Source: Chromobacterium sp. IIBBL 290-4
GTDB taxonomy: Bacteria; Pseudomonadota; Gammaproteobacteria; Burkholderiales; Chromobacteriaceae
Length of the DNA: 64,000 nucleotides
Assembly (NCBI RefSeq): GCF_024207115.1
Contig: NZ_CP100128.1
Coordinates: forward strand, 3,472,001 to 3,536,000
Direction: 5' to 3'
A program made the position numbers and the translations under genes. How positions within the stretch are numbered: position 1 is the stretch's first letter; every line of letters begins with the position of its first letter. A model generated the notes under the pieces. That model searched no databases. It was not told the origin of the DNA and saw only the letters and a program-made list of their open reading frames with translations. Of this stretch, positions 37,594 through 45,994 are shown piece by piece.

Positions 37594-40191
37594 ATGAAAA
37601 GAAAGCAGTTGGTATCAGCGCTGGCGCTGATCGGGATCGGTGCGCATGTCCATTTGGCTTATGCGGATAGTCAGGGCGAGTTGGAGCGGGTGGAGGTGAC
37701 CGGTTCCAACATCAAGCGCAGCATCAAGCAGGAAAAAGCGTTGCCGGTAACGGTCGTGCGGACGGAGGAACTGACCAAGCAGGGCTTCACTACGGTCGAG
37801 CAGGTGGTCAATTCTTTGGCCACCAATCAGTCCAATGTGGTTGCCGCGGGTTCGGTTCAGTCGGTGAGCGGCGGAGCGGCATTTGCCGGCCTGAGGGGTT
37901 TTAATCCCCAGTACACGCTGGTATTGCTGGATGGCCGCAGAGTGGCGAATCAAGCGATTTCTGGCGTGGCTACCGATTTGAACGCCATTCCTTTGAGCGT
38001 GATCGAGCGTATCGATATTCTGCGCGATGGGGCATCGGCTTTGTATGGGAGCGATGCCATTGGCGGGGTGATGAACTTCATCACCAAGAAGAGTTATCAG
38101 GGGGTGACGATTTCCGGCGAGTTCTCAGCGCCGCAGCATGCTGGCGGCAAGACGGGCAATGCCAGCCTGCTGGGCGGGGTGGGGGATCTGGCGAAAGACG
38201 GCTGGAACCTTTATGGCGTTCTGTCTTATCAGAAGAGCAACCGAATCAAGGTAACCGATCGTGAGTTTGCGACTCAAAACCAAAGCTTGAGCAGCATTCC
38301 CTATCCAGCGAACTTCCTCTATCAGTCCAAGGGTAATCCTGGCGATGGCAATGTGTATAACGCGGCCATGCCAAATTGCAAACCTCCTTACTCTGTGCCG
38401 CTTGATGCGACCCGCTGCGGTGAAAAAACCTGGCTTTGGATGGATTTGACCCCGGATGTCGAGCAGTTCACCGCCGATGCCAAATTCAGCAAGCAATTCG
38501 GAGATCACTCGCTGAATGTGCAGTATTTGGGCGCCAGAAATATCAGCACAACGCATATTGGCCCTACGCCAATGAATGGGGTGGCGACACTTACCGCCGG
38601 TGTGAATAAATACTTTCCAACGGTATTGTCGGATGGAACTCCTGTGACGCCAGGCGCTACGGCGCTGATCAATCTACGCAGCGATCCACTGGGGCCGCGC
38701 ATAACCAAGAGCACTTCTGATACCCAGCGCTTGGCTGTTAACTTGGAAGGACTGGTTGCCGGATGGGATTATCGGACCGGGGCGGCTTATTCTTCGAACA
38801 AAACCACCATTAATTACAACGGCGGTTATGTCAACAGCGACCTGATCGAGCAGGCGCTGTTGTCTGACAAGATCAATCCGTTTGGAGACTCGCCGGCAGG
38901 GGCTTGGCAAAGCGTTGAGCTGAATGGAGATGGCTGGATATCCAAATATGAAACTGCATTGGCTGACTTCAAAGCCAGCAAAGAACTGTTCGCTTTGCCT
39001 GCGGGCAACTTGGCTGCAGCTTTCGGCGGCGAAGTCCGTCATGAGAAGCTGAATAGCCAAATCCAGGATTTGGCGCAGTATGCCATTGGCTCAGGCATCG
39101 CTGATTCTAAGTCCACGCAGGGCAGCCGAAACATCTCGGCGGTGTTCGCGGAGATGGAGGTTCCCGTTGTGAAGGGCCTGGATCTTCAGCTGGCTGCTCG
39201 TTACGACAAGTACAGTGATTTTGGCCATGCATTCAATCCTAAAGTCGCGTTCAAATTCCAGCCGGTGGATCGCGTGCTTTTCCGTGGCTCGGCAAGCCGT
39301 GGTTTTCGCGCCCCTTCTTTGTTCGATATCTTTCAGCCAGCGGCTAAAACCTATACCAACGGCAATGACTTGAACGACCCGGTGCGTTGCCCGAATGGAA
39401 CGCCGGCTAACGGCGGAAATAAAACGGATTGCGGCACCAGCTTTTTCGCGCAGCAAGGCGGCAACAAGAATCTGAAGCCGGAGCGGGCCAGTTCGTTGAC
39501 CTTGGGCATGGTGTTCGAACCGGTGAAGGAGATCACGACAAGCGTAGACTTCTGGTGGACAACCATTCACCAGGTGATCGATGTATTGGATAACGATCTG
39601 ATTTTCCAGGATCCTGTCAAATACGCGGACCGTTATGTCCGGGTGAATCCGAATGATCCGTACTCGAAGCTGGATTACGTTTCTACGCCGACAGAGAATT
39701 TGGGCAACCTGAGCGCGGCAGGGGTGGATGCGTCCTTCGCTTGGCGTTTGCCCAAGACGCCTTATGGCAACTTCGGCATCACGCTGGACGGCACCTATAC
39801 CTCCAAGTTCGTTCAGCAGGTTGAGAAGGACGGCATCTACTATTCACGCCTGAGCCAGTGGAACAATGGCTTGCAACCGATCCTGAGGTGGAAGCATAGC
39901 CTTGGTTTGAATTGGTCGTCCGGCAGCTGGAGCGCGCTCTTGGCTCAGAACTACATGTCGGGCTACACCGATTACAAGGCGTCTCATAACGTCAAGCCTT
40001 ACTCGAACTGGAACCTTTCTTCAACCTATGTCTGGCAGAAGAAGCTTTCGGTCACGGCCGGCGTCAAGAATCTGTTTGATCAAGAGCCTCCGTACAGCAA
40101 TCAGAACAAGTTCTTCCAGAAGGGGTTTGATCCCATTTTGGCGGATCCGGCTGGTCGCGCCTATTTCATGAAAGCATCTTACAAATTCTAG
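37594..40191 (+). CDS. TonB-dependent outer membrane receptor, paralogue of 22394-24979
   Basis: 865 residues with signal peptide MKRKQLVSALALIGIGAHVH, cleaved near AYA. The TonB-box-like segment LERVEVTGSNIKRS precedes a plug (VEQVVNSLATNQSNV; FAGLRGFNPQYTLVLLDGRR; IDILRDGASALYGSDAIGGV) and a 22-strand barrel ending YFMKASYKF, with a C-terminal Phe. Shared blocks with the first receptor run along the whole length, including GWDYRTGA and NLFDQ-PPYSNQ. The ATG at 37594 (AAGGAG 37578-37583) is chosen because it begins the signal peptide. The tonB-exbBDD genes follow, so this receptor is probably energised by that set. Confidence 0.92.
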   Translation: MKRKQLVSALALIGIGAHVHLAYADSQGELERVEVTGSNIKRSIKQEKALPVTVVRTEELTKQGFTTVEQVVNSLATNQSNVVAAGSVQSVSGGAAFAGLRGFNPQYTLVLLDGRRVANQAISGVATDLNAIPLSVIERIDILRDGASALYGSDAIGGVMNFITKKSYQGVTISGEFSAPQHAGGKTGNASLLGGVGDLAKDGWNLYGVLSYQKSNRIKVTDREFATQNQSLSSIPYPANFLYQSKGNPGDGNVYNAAMPNCKPPYSVPLDATRCGEKTWLWMDLTPDVEQFTADAKFSKQFGDHSLNVQYLGARNISTTHIGPTPMNGVATLTAGVNKYFPTVLSDGTPVTPGATALINLRSDPLGPRITKSTSDTQRLAVNLEGLVAGWDYRTGAAYSSNKTTINYNGGYVNSDLIEQALLSDKINPFGDSPAGAWQSVELNGDGWISKYETALADFKASKELFALPAGNLAAAFGGEVRHEKLNSQIQDLAQYAIGSGIADSKSTQGSRNISAVFAEMEVPVVKGLDLQLAARYDKYSDFGHAFNPKVAFKFQPVDRVLFRGSASRGFRAPSLFDIFQPAAKTYTNGNDLNDPVRCPNGTPANGGNKTDCGTSFFAQQGGNKNLKPERASSLTLGMVFEPVKEITTSVDFWWTTIHQVIDVLDNDLIFQDPVKYADRYVRVNPNDPYSKLDYVSTPTENLGNLSAAGVDASFAWRLPKTPYGNFGITLDGTYTSKFVQQVEKDGIYYSRLSQWNNGLQPILRWKHSLGLNWSSGSWSALLAQNYMSGYTDYKASHNVKPYSNWNLSSTYVWQKKLSVTAGVKNLFDQEPPYSNQNKFFQKGFDPILADPAGRAYFMKASYKF

Positions 40192-40242
40192 TTTTGGCTA
40201 TTGTATTAATCGTGAAGGTATAGCATTCTGTCATGGTTGGCG

Positions 40243-40282
40243 GGCCGGTGGTCCGCCGGCCAGCGGATGAGTTTTGCTCATC
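40243..40282 (+). other. Two hairpins between the TonB receptor and tonB genes
   Basis: GGCCGG (40243-40248) pairs with CCGGCC (40256-40261), and GATGAG (40266-40271) pairs with CTCATC (40277-40282). Neither is followed by a T-tract, so they look like processing, stability or attenuation structures in an otherwise continuous 187-base leader. Confidence 0.4.
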
Positions 40283-40378
40283 TTCATGATGTAATCCGTC
40301 GGCAAGTTCGCGGAGCGTGGACCACAAGAAAGCGTAGCAAGCGGCTTGCCGGTTTTGTCGAAGGAATGGGTAACCCAT

Positions 40379-41032
40379 ATGACGAGTATCACAGCTAAGG
40401 GAGTTGGTGGCCCGCCGCCCCGGCGAAGATTCGCCGGTCTGGCAGGCGTCATCATATTCCACGCGGTGCTGATCTACGCGCTGGTGTCCGGTCTGGCCCA
40501 GGGCGTGGTCAAGGTGATCCAGCAGAAAGTGGAGGTTTCGGTTATTTCCGAACCGCCGCCGCCCCCGCCGCCGCCGCCAAAAATCGAGAAAGTGGTGCAG
40601 CAGCCTACCGCGCCCAAGCCGCAGGCCTATGTGCCGCCGGTGGTCAATCCGCCGCCGGTCACGCAGTCGCAAAACGCGATCCAGTCGGTGACCGCCGACC
40701 CGACCCCGCAGCCGGCTCCGACGCCTGTCCCCGTTGTCGAAGCGCCTAAAGGTCCGGTTTCGGCCAAGGCCAACTGCAGCCATCTGGAGGCTCCGGAGTA
40801 TCCCGCCAAGGCTCAGGAAGATGAGGTCCAGGGTGTGGTTTCGGTAGTGTTCAGCGTGGGTGCCAGCGGCAAGTTCGACGGCAGCGCCAGCTTCAACTTC
40901 TCGGGCGATATTCCCCCGCGTTATCGCAGCAGCTTCAAATCTGCCATTACTGCCGCATTGCAAGGCTACAGCTGCCAGGCCAATGCCCAGCTGAAGCAGG
41001 AATTCGGCTTCAAACTCGACTCTGGCTCCTAA
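40379..41032 (+). CDS. tonB: TonB-like energy transducer with Pro-rich linker
   Basis: 217 residues. A single N-terminal membrane anchor (LAGVIIFHAVLIYALVSGLA, about residues 21-40) contains the His typical of the TonB anchor. It is followed by a poly-Pro stretch (nine consecutive prolines near residue 62) and a long Pro-rich spacer, then a TonB_C-like domain from about residue 140 (APEYPAKAQEDEVQGVVSVVF). The C-terminal domain carries two Cys (ANCSHLE and GYSCQAN) that could form a disulfide, which is unusual. It carries energy from ExbB-ExbD to outer membrane receptors. The ATG at 40379 is the first plausible start; in-frame codons upstream add no family feature. Confidence 0.85.
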   Translation: MTSITAKGVGGPPPRRRFAGLAGVIIFHAVLIYALVSGLAQGVVKVIQQKVEVSVISEPPPPPPPPPKIEKVVQQPTAPKPQAYVPPVVNPPPVTQSQNAIQSVTADPTPQPAPTPVPVVEAPKGPVSAKANCSHLEAPEYPAKAQEDEVQGVVSVVFSVGASGKFDGSASFNFSGDIPPRYRSSFKSAITAALQGYSCQANAQLKQEFGFKLDSGS

Positions 41033-41068
41033 GACCAGGGCATCTCAAGACACAAAGGAGCAAATACC

Positions 41069-41821
41069 ATGAGCAAACTGACCCGCGCATTTCTGGGCAA
41101 AATTCTGACTGTGGCGGCTGCGATGACTTCGCTGCCGGCACTGGCCGCCGAAGCGGCCGCTCACGCCACGAGCAACCCGTATGGCATCGACGCCCTGTGG
41201 GCGCAAGGCGACTTCGTCGCGCGCGGCACCTTGATCATTCTGCTGATCATGTCCGCTTCTACTTGGTATGTAGGCATCGTCAAGGTGCTGGAACAGCGCC
41301 GTCTGATCAAGCAAGGCCAGGAACTGCTGGCGCATCATGGCGTGGACCTGCAAAAGGCCGCCAGCGAACTGGCCGATGAAGGCATGTACAGCGCCGTGGC
41401 TCAAGCCGGCATCGATGCCGCTTCCGAGCACAAGGGCGAACTGGCTAACCGCGTCGACCTGAATACCTGGGTGGCGATGGCCATCTCCGATGCGGTCGAT
41501 TCCGCCAGCCACCACATGCAAAACGGCCTGTCCGTTCTGGCTACCGTCGGCTCCACCGCGCCGTTCGTCGGTCTGTTCGGCACCGTTTGGGGTATTTACC
41601 ACGCGCTGACCGCCATCGGCATTTCCGGCCAGGCTTCCATCGACAAGGTTGCCGGTCCGGTGGGCGAGGCGCTGATCATGACCGCCATCGGTCTGGCCGT
41701 AGCCGTGCCGGCCGTGCTGGGTTACAACTGGATCGTCCGCCGCAACAAGCTGGTGCTGGACAATGTCCGCGTCGTATCCGGCCGTCTGCACGCCAGCCTG
41801 CTGAACAACCCGACCCGGTAA
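41069..41821 (+). CDS. exbB: ExbB-type proton channel subunit (MotA/TolQ/ExbB family)
   Basis: 250 residues. An N-terminal signal-peptide-like extension (LGKILTVAAAMTSLPALAAE) precedes the three core membrane helices: TLIILLIMSASTWYVGIVKVL, the conserved LATVGSTAPFVGLFGTVWGIYHA, and TAIGLAVAVPAVLGYNWIV. The conserved Thr/Glu-type residues of the ExbB pore lie in the second and third helices. It forms the inner-membrane pentamer around ExbD. The ribosome site is AAGGAG (41055-41060). Genes for two ExbD proteins follow directly. Confidence 0.93.
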   Translation: MSKLTRAFLGKILTVAAAMTSLPALAAEAAAHATSNPYGIDALWAQGDFVARGTLIILLIMSASTWYVGIVKVLEQRRLIKQGQELLAHHGVDLQKAASELADEGMYSAVAQAGIDAASEHKGELANRVDLNTWVAMAISDAVDSASHHMQNGLSVLATVGSTAPFVGLFGTVWGIYHALTAIGISGQASIDKVAGPVGEALIMTAIGLAVAVPAVLGYNWIVRRNKLVLDNVRVVSGRLHASLLNNPTR

Positions 41822-41827
41822 TCCGCC

Positions 41828-42262
41828 ATGGCCCGCTATCAACGCTTTGGCCACGGCAAGGCGGAAGAGGATCAGGTGCTGTCGGCAATCAACACCACGC
41901 CGTTGGTGGATGTGATGCTGGTGTTGCTGATCATCTTCCTGATCACCGTGCCGGTGGTGACGCAAACCGTCAAAATGACGCTGCCGAAGGAACAAAACAT
42001 TCCGACGCAGACCAAGCCGGAAAACATCGTTCTGGGGGTGGGGCCCGATAGCCGCATCTACTGGAATATGACTCCGGTCAAGGATCAGGCTGAGCTTCTG
42101 GCTCGCTTGGTGACAGTGGCGAAGAAGGATCCGCAGCCTGAAGTGCATATCCGCGGCGATGCAAGCGCCCGCTATGCGCCGATTGGCCGCATTGTCCTCG
42201 CGGTGCAGCAGGCCGGCATCGTCAAGATCGCCTTCATCACTGAGCCGCCGCCCAATCAGTAA
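41828..42262 (+). CDS. exbD: ExbD-type proton channel subunit, first copy
   Basis: 144 residues: a short cytoplasmic N-terminus and one membrane helix with the proton-carrying Asp28 (NTTPLVDVMLVLLIIF). A periplasmic TolR/ExbD domain ends RIVLAVQQAGIVKIAFITEPP. The gene starts 6 bases after exbB and belongs to the tonB operon. Two non-identical ExbD genes in one operon recall the Xanthomonas exbD1-exbD2 arrangement. Confidence 0.93.
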   Translation: MARYQRFGHGKAEEDQVLSAINTTPLVDVMLVLLIIFLITVPVVTQTVKMTLPKEQNIPTQTKPENIVLGVGPDSRIYWNMTPVKDQAELLARLVTVAKKDPQPEVHIRGDASARYAPIGRIVLAVQQAGIVKIAFITEPPPNQ

Positions 42263-42314
42263 GCAGCATTAGGAGGCGGATTGGCAGCAGTCCGCCGTTC
42301 CTGAGGAGAAATAT

Positions 42315-42737
42315 ATGGGGATGAATGTCGGGTCTTCGCAAGAAGACGATCTCCTGATGGAGATCAACACCACGCCGTTGATCGACGTGATGCTGGTGTT
42401 GCTGATCATGCTGATCATCACGATCCCGATTCAAACGCACGCGGTGAAGCTGGATATGCCGGTGAACACGCCGTCCAAGCAGCAGCAAAAGCCGGTGGTC
42501 GTGCAGATCGACATCACGCCGGATAGCGCCGTGTCTTGGAATGGCGAGCGTTTGGCCGGCCGCGAACAGCTGGAGGCCAAGCTGGATGCGGCAAGCAAAA
42601 TGAGCCCGCAGCCGGAGTTGCATATCAAGCCGAACAAGGACGCGACGTACGCGCCGGTCGCCATGGTGCTGGCGGAGTCGCAGCGCCTGGGCTTGACCAA
42701 GCTGGGCATTGTGGGCTCGGAGCAGTTCCTGCAATAA
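42315..42737 (+). CDS. exbD: ExbD-type proton channel subunit, second copy
   Basis: 140 residues with Asp24 in the membrane helix (NTTPLIDVMLVLLIMLIITI) and a periplasmic domain ending AESQRLGLTKLGIVGSEQFL. It clearly diverges from the first copy (for instance HAVKLDMPVNTPSKQQQK against QTVKMTLPKEQNIPTQTK), so the two could form a mixed dimer inside the ExbB ring or serve different receptors. The gene starts 53 bases after the first, with GAGGAG upstream, and is followed by a terminator. Confidence 0.93.
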   Translation: MGMNVGSSQEDDLLMEINTTPLIDVMLVLLIMLIITIPIQTHAVKLDMPVNTPSKQQQKPVVVQIDITPDSAVSWNGERLAGREQLEAKLDAASKMSPQPELHIKPNKDATYAPVAMVLAESQRLGLTKLGIVGSEQFLQ

Positions 42738-42759
42738 ACCGCGTCGTGGGAGTGTGATC

Positions 42760-42789
42760 AAGGCAGCCTCGTTGAGGGCTGCCTTTTTT
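42760..42789 (+). terminator. Rho-independent terminator after the tonB-exbBDD operon
   Basis: AAGGCAGCC (42760-42768) pairs with GGCTGCCTT (42777-42785), followed by a T-tract. It ends only about 26 bases before the start codon of the M13 peptidase gene. Confidence 0.9.
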
Positions 42790-42814
42790 ATGTGTGGTGG
42801 ACAAGGAGAAAAGA

Positions 42815-44824
42815 ATGAAATTAAAAGTGTTGGCGGCGGCCCTGATTTTGAGCGGGCAGGTTTGGGCTGCGGGATATGGCGGCGTAGCGGTTCAGAATTT
42901 TGATAAGACAGTCAGGGTGCAGGATGACATTTACCGGGCGGTCAATGGCACGTGGCTGGATAGCTATGAAATTCCGGCTGCCGAGTCATGGGCTGGCGCA
43001 TTCAAGGATTTGCGGGACCTGAGCGAGTCGCGCAGCCGCGAGTTGATCGAGTCCGCCGCGGCTGACAAGCATGCCGCCGGTGATCAAGCCAAGATCGGCG
43101 CGCTGTATCGCGGGTTCATGGATGAGGCCGCGATCGAGAAGCAGGGGCTGCTTCCCTTGCGCGACGACATTCGGTCTATCAGCCTGATATCGAATCGTGG
43201 CGAATTGTTCGGCCTGGTGGCGAAATGGCAGGACCGGGCTGGGCAGATCCGCTTGCCTTTGGCTTTCAGCGTGAGCGTGGACGCCAAAGACGCGAAGAGC
43301 TATTTGGCGGAGCTGGAGCAAAGCGGTTTGGCCATGCCGGACCGAGATTACTATCTGAGCAAAGATCCGCGCTTCGTCAAGGCAAGGGCGGCTTATCAAG
43401 CGCACTTGCAGCAGGTCTTCACTTTGGCTGGCTATGCGCAGCCGGCCAAGCGCGCGGCGAAGGTATTGGCGCTGGAGACCAAGATCGCCCAGATTCAACG
43501 GGACAAGGTTCAAAATCGCGATCCGCAGAAACGCTACAACAAGATGTCGCCGGCGCAGCTGGCCAAGCTGGCGCCGGGTTTGGACTGGCATGGCTTCTTG
43601 GCGGGCGCAGGCGCGAAAGACTTGCCGCAGTTGAACATCGCCCAGCCGGAATACCTTTCCGCATTGGCGGTCTTGTTGAAAAAAGAGCCGCTGATCAATT
43701 GGCAGGATTATCTGGTGGCGCACTTGCTGGATGGTTATTCCAATTATCTGAGCAAGGCATGGGTGGATGCCAAGTTCGAGTTCTATGGCAAGGCGCTGAC
43801 AGGCGCCAAGGAACAGCAGCCTCGTTGGAAGCGCGGCGTCAGATTGGTTGAAGGCTCGCTGGGCGAAGTGGTGGGCAAGGAGTATGTGGCCCGTTATTTC
43901 AGCGAGCAGGACAAGGCCAAGGCCCAGGAGCTGGTTTCCAACTTGATGAAGGCTTATAGCCAGAGCATAGACGGCTTGAGCTGGATGGGGCCGGAAACCA
44001 AGTTGGCGGCCAGGGACAAGTTGTCCAAGTACTCTCTGAAAATCGGTTATCCCGATCAGTGGCGCGACTATGGCGGCCTGGATATCGCCGAGGATGATCT
44101 GCTCGGCAATGTGAAGCGCGCGGTGCGCTTCGAATACGCCCGCGACTTGGCGCGCCTGGGCAAGCCGGTGGACCGCAAGGAATGGTTCATGACGCCGCAG
44201 ACCGTCAATGCTTATTACAACCCTAACATGAATGAGATCGTGTTCCCGGCGGCCATTCTGCAACCGCCGTTCTTCGATCCCAAGGCCGATGATGCGGTCA
44301 ATTATGGCGGCATCGGCGCGGTGATCGGGCATGAGATCAGCCATGGTTTTGATGATCAGGGCAGCCAGTTCGACGGCGACGGCAATCTGCGCAACTGGTG
44401 GACGGCTGAGGACAGGGCGCGCTTTACCGCGCTGACCAATAAGCTGGTGGCGCAGTTTGACGCTTATGAGCCGCTGCCGGGCAAGCATATCAATGGCAAG
44501 CTGACCTTGGGCGAGAACATCGCCGACTTGTCGGGTTTGCAGGTGGCCTATAAGGCTTATCAAGTATCTTTGGGCGGGCAGCCTGCGCCCGTGATCGACG
44601 GGATGACGGGCGATCAGCGCTTCTTCTACGGTTTCGCGCAAATCTGGAGAGGCAAGGAGCGGGAGGCGTTCCTGTTGTCTCGTCTGGCCAGCGATCCGCA
44701 TTCGCCCGACGCTTTCCGCGCCATCGGCGCCTCCATCAATAGCGATGCCTTCCAGAAGGCTTTTGATGTGAAACCGGGCGATAAGATGTACAAGCCGGAG
44801 GATCAGCGCATTCGCATCTGGTAA
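42815..44824 (+). CDS. pepO: Periplasmic M13 family zinc metallopeptidase (neprilysin/PepO type)
   Basis: 669 residues with signal peptide MKLKVLAAALILSGQVWAA. The zinc signature HEISH gives His506, Glu507 and His510, and the third ligand is Glu567 in GENIADLSG. The substrate-anchoring motif NAYYNPNMNEIVFPAAILQPPFF precedes it, and the C-terminal DKMYKPEDQRIRIW is typical of M13. M13 enzymes cleave oligopeptides on the amino side of hydrophobic residues. With its signal peptide, it would process peptides that enter through the neighbouring TonB receptors. AAGGAG at 42803-42808 fixes the start. The preceding terminator leaves little room for a separate promoter. Confidence 0.93.
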   Translation: MKLKVLAAALILSGQVWAAGYGGVAVQNFDKTVRVQDDIYRAVNGTWLDSYEIPAAESWAGAFKDLRDLSESRSRELIESAAADKHAAGDQAKIGALYRGFMDEAAIEKQGLLPLRDDIRSISLISNRGELFGLVAKWQDRAGQIRLPLAFSVSVDAKDAKSYLAELEQSGLAMPDRDYYLSKDPRFVKARAAYQAHLQQVFTLAGYAQPAKRAAKVLALETKIAQIQRDKVQNRDPQKRYNKMSPAQLAKLAPGLDWHGFLAGAGAKDLPQLNIAQPEYLSALAVLLKKEPLINWQDYLVAHLLDGYSNYLSKAWVDAKFEFYGKALTGAKEQQPRWKRGVRLVEGSLGEVVGKEYVARYFSEQDKAKAQELVSNLMKAYSQSIDGLSWMGPETKLAARDKLSKYSLKIGYPDQWRDYGGLDIAEDDLLGNVKRAVRFEYARDLARLGKPVDRKEWFMTPQTVNAYYNPNMNEIVFPAAILQPPFFDPKADDAVNYGGIGAVIGHEISHGFDDQGSQFDGDGNLRNWWTAEDRARFTALTNKLVAQFDAYEPLPGKHINGKLTLGENIADLSGLQVAYKAYQVSLGGQPAPVIDGMTGDQRFFYGFAQIWRGKEREAFLLSRLASDPHSPDAFRAIGASINSDAFQKAFDVKPGDKMYKPEDQRIRIW

Positions 44825-44866
44825 GCCAGCGGGCGGCTGATTGGCCGCCATGGTTTCGCCTGTTCG

Positions 44867-44901
44867 ACAGCCCCTCGTGCGTGAGCATGCGGGGCTGTTT
44901 G
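44867..44901 (+). terminator. Rho-independent terminator after the M13 peptidase gene
   Basis: ACAGCCCC (44867-44874) pairs with GGGGCTGT (44891-44898), with a small inner TGC/GCA stem and a short T-run. Confidence 0.7.
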
Positions 44902-44917
44902 CTGGCGACGTTCTGTT

Positions 44918-44948
44918 TTGAAAAGCGGGGTGATTTTGGCAATATAAT
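44918..44948 (+). promoter_or_regulatory. Promoter of the endonuclease gene
   Basis: TTGAAA (44918-44923), a 19-base spacer and a perfect TATAAT (44943-44948). The -10 sits in the inverted repeat GGCAAT-ATA-ATTGCC (44938-44952). Confidence 0.5.
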
Positions 44949-44983
44949 TGCCGCAAATGGTTCGAGTCATTACACTTCGGGCC

Positions 44984-45802
44984 ATGAATAAAACAATTGC
45001 AATAATGATGGGCTTGTTGTTGGCGGGCTGCGATTCCCAGCATGCCGAACAATTGGCTGGTGCCGTCGCCGCGACAAGGCATGCGCTTGGTTCGAGCGCG
45101 CAGCCGGCCGAAAATGAAAGCGCGGTGCGGCCGGTGGCGTTGGTCAGCGGCAGCCGCGCTCAGGGTCATAGAGACTTTCCTGCGGCCAAGCGCATTTTGC
45201 CCAGGGTTTATGCCGGCATGGAGCAGGATTTCTACTGCGGTTGCGAATACAAAGACAAGGCTGTGGATTGGCAGTCCTGCGGCTATCGGCCGCGCAAGTC
45301 GGAAGCCCGCGCCAGCCGTATTGAGTGGGAGCATGTGGTGCCGGCTTGGGCATTGGGCCATCAGCGGCAGTGCTGGCAGAGTGGAGGACGCAAGGAGTGC
45401 GCCGCATCGGACGCCTTGTTCCGCATGGCGGAAGGGGATTTGAACAATCTGGTGCCGGCGGTGGGCGAGGTGAATGGCGACAGAGGCAATTTTTCCTACG
45501 GCGTGTGGGCGCGCAAGCCGGCGCCGCTGTATGGCCAGTGTCAGTCGGTGGTGGATTTCTCGCTGAAGCGTTTCCAGCCTCGTGAGGAGGTCAGAGGGGC
45601 GGCGGCGCGCATTACGCTCTATATGCATCAGCGCTATGGCTTGCGCATGAGTTCGCAAGATCGCCAGTTGATGTGCGGTTGGGCAAGGCAATACCCGGTA
45701 AGCGACTGGGAAGTTCAGCGTAACAAACGCATCGTGCAGTGGCAGGGAGAGGGGAATTTTCTGGTCAGCCAGCCGGGCAGTTTGAGCCAGCTGTGCGCTT
45801 GA
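44984..45802 (+). CDS. Endonuclease I (EndA/NucM family) with lipoprotein-type signal
   Basis: 272 residues. The N-terminus MNKTIAIMMGLLLAGC is a lipobox-type signal, placing the enzyme in the periplasm or on a membrane. The beta-beta-alpha-metal nuclease core shows SRIEWEHVVPAWALGH with catalytic His117, then DLNNLVPAVGEVNGDRGNF (metal-binding Asn) and a conserved Cys pattern (CGCEYKDKAVDWQSCGY) for disulfides. It degrades DNA without sequence specificity, as a nutrient source or a defence against incoming DNA. The ATG at 44984 starts the signal; the upstream in-frame ATG adds a charged leader. Confidence 0.9.
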   Translation: MNKTIAIMMGLLLAGCDSQHAEQLAGAVAATRHALGSSAQPAENESAVRPVALVSGSRAQGHRDFPAAKRILPRVYAGMEQDFYCGCEYKDKAVDWQSCGYRPRKSEARASRIEWEHVVPAWALGHQRQCWQSGGRKECAASDALFRMAEGDLNNLVPAVGEVNGDRGNFSYGVWARKPAPLYGQCQSVVDFSLKRFQPREEVRGAAARITLYMHQRYGLRMSSQDRQLMCGWARQYPVSDWEVQRNKRIVQWQGEGNFLVSQPGSLSQLCA

Positions 45803-45840
45803 TTGGTCGAGGAGGCGGCAGTCTCCTGTCGGCCAGGCAT

Positions 45841-45867
45841 GAAAAAAGCCGGCGGGCTGCCGGCTTT
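45841..45867. terminator. Bidirectional terminator between the endonuclease and tRNA genes
   Basis: AAAGCCGGC (45845-45853), loop GGGCT, GCCGGCTTT (45859-45867). The minus side ends in six T residues, making it a strong stop for the tRNA transcript. Confidence 0.82.
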
Positions 45868-45918
45868 GTTCTTTGCTGAATCGCTATCGATGTCAGGCTT
45901 GTCTGTGCTTAGCGGTCT

Positions 45919-45994
<76 letters not shown>

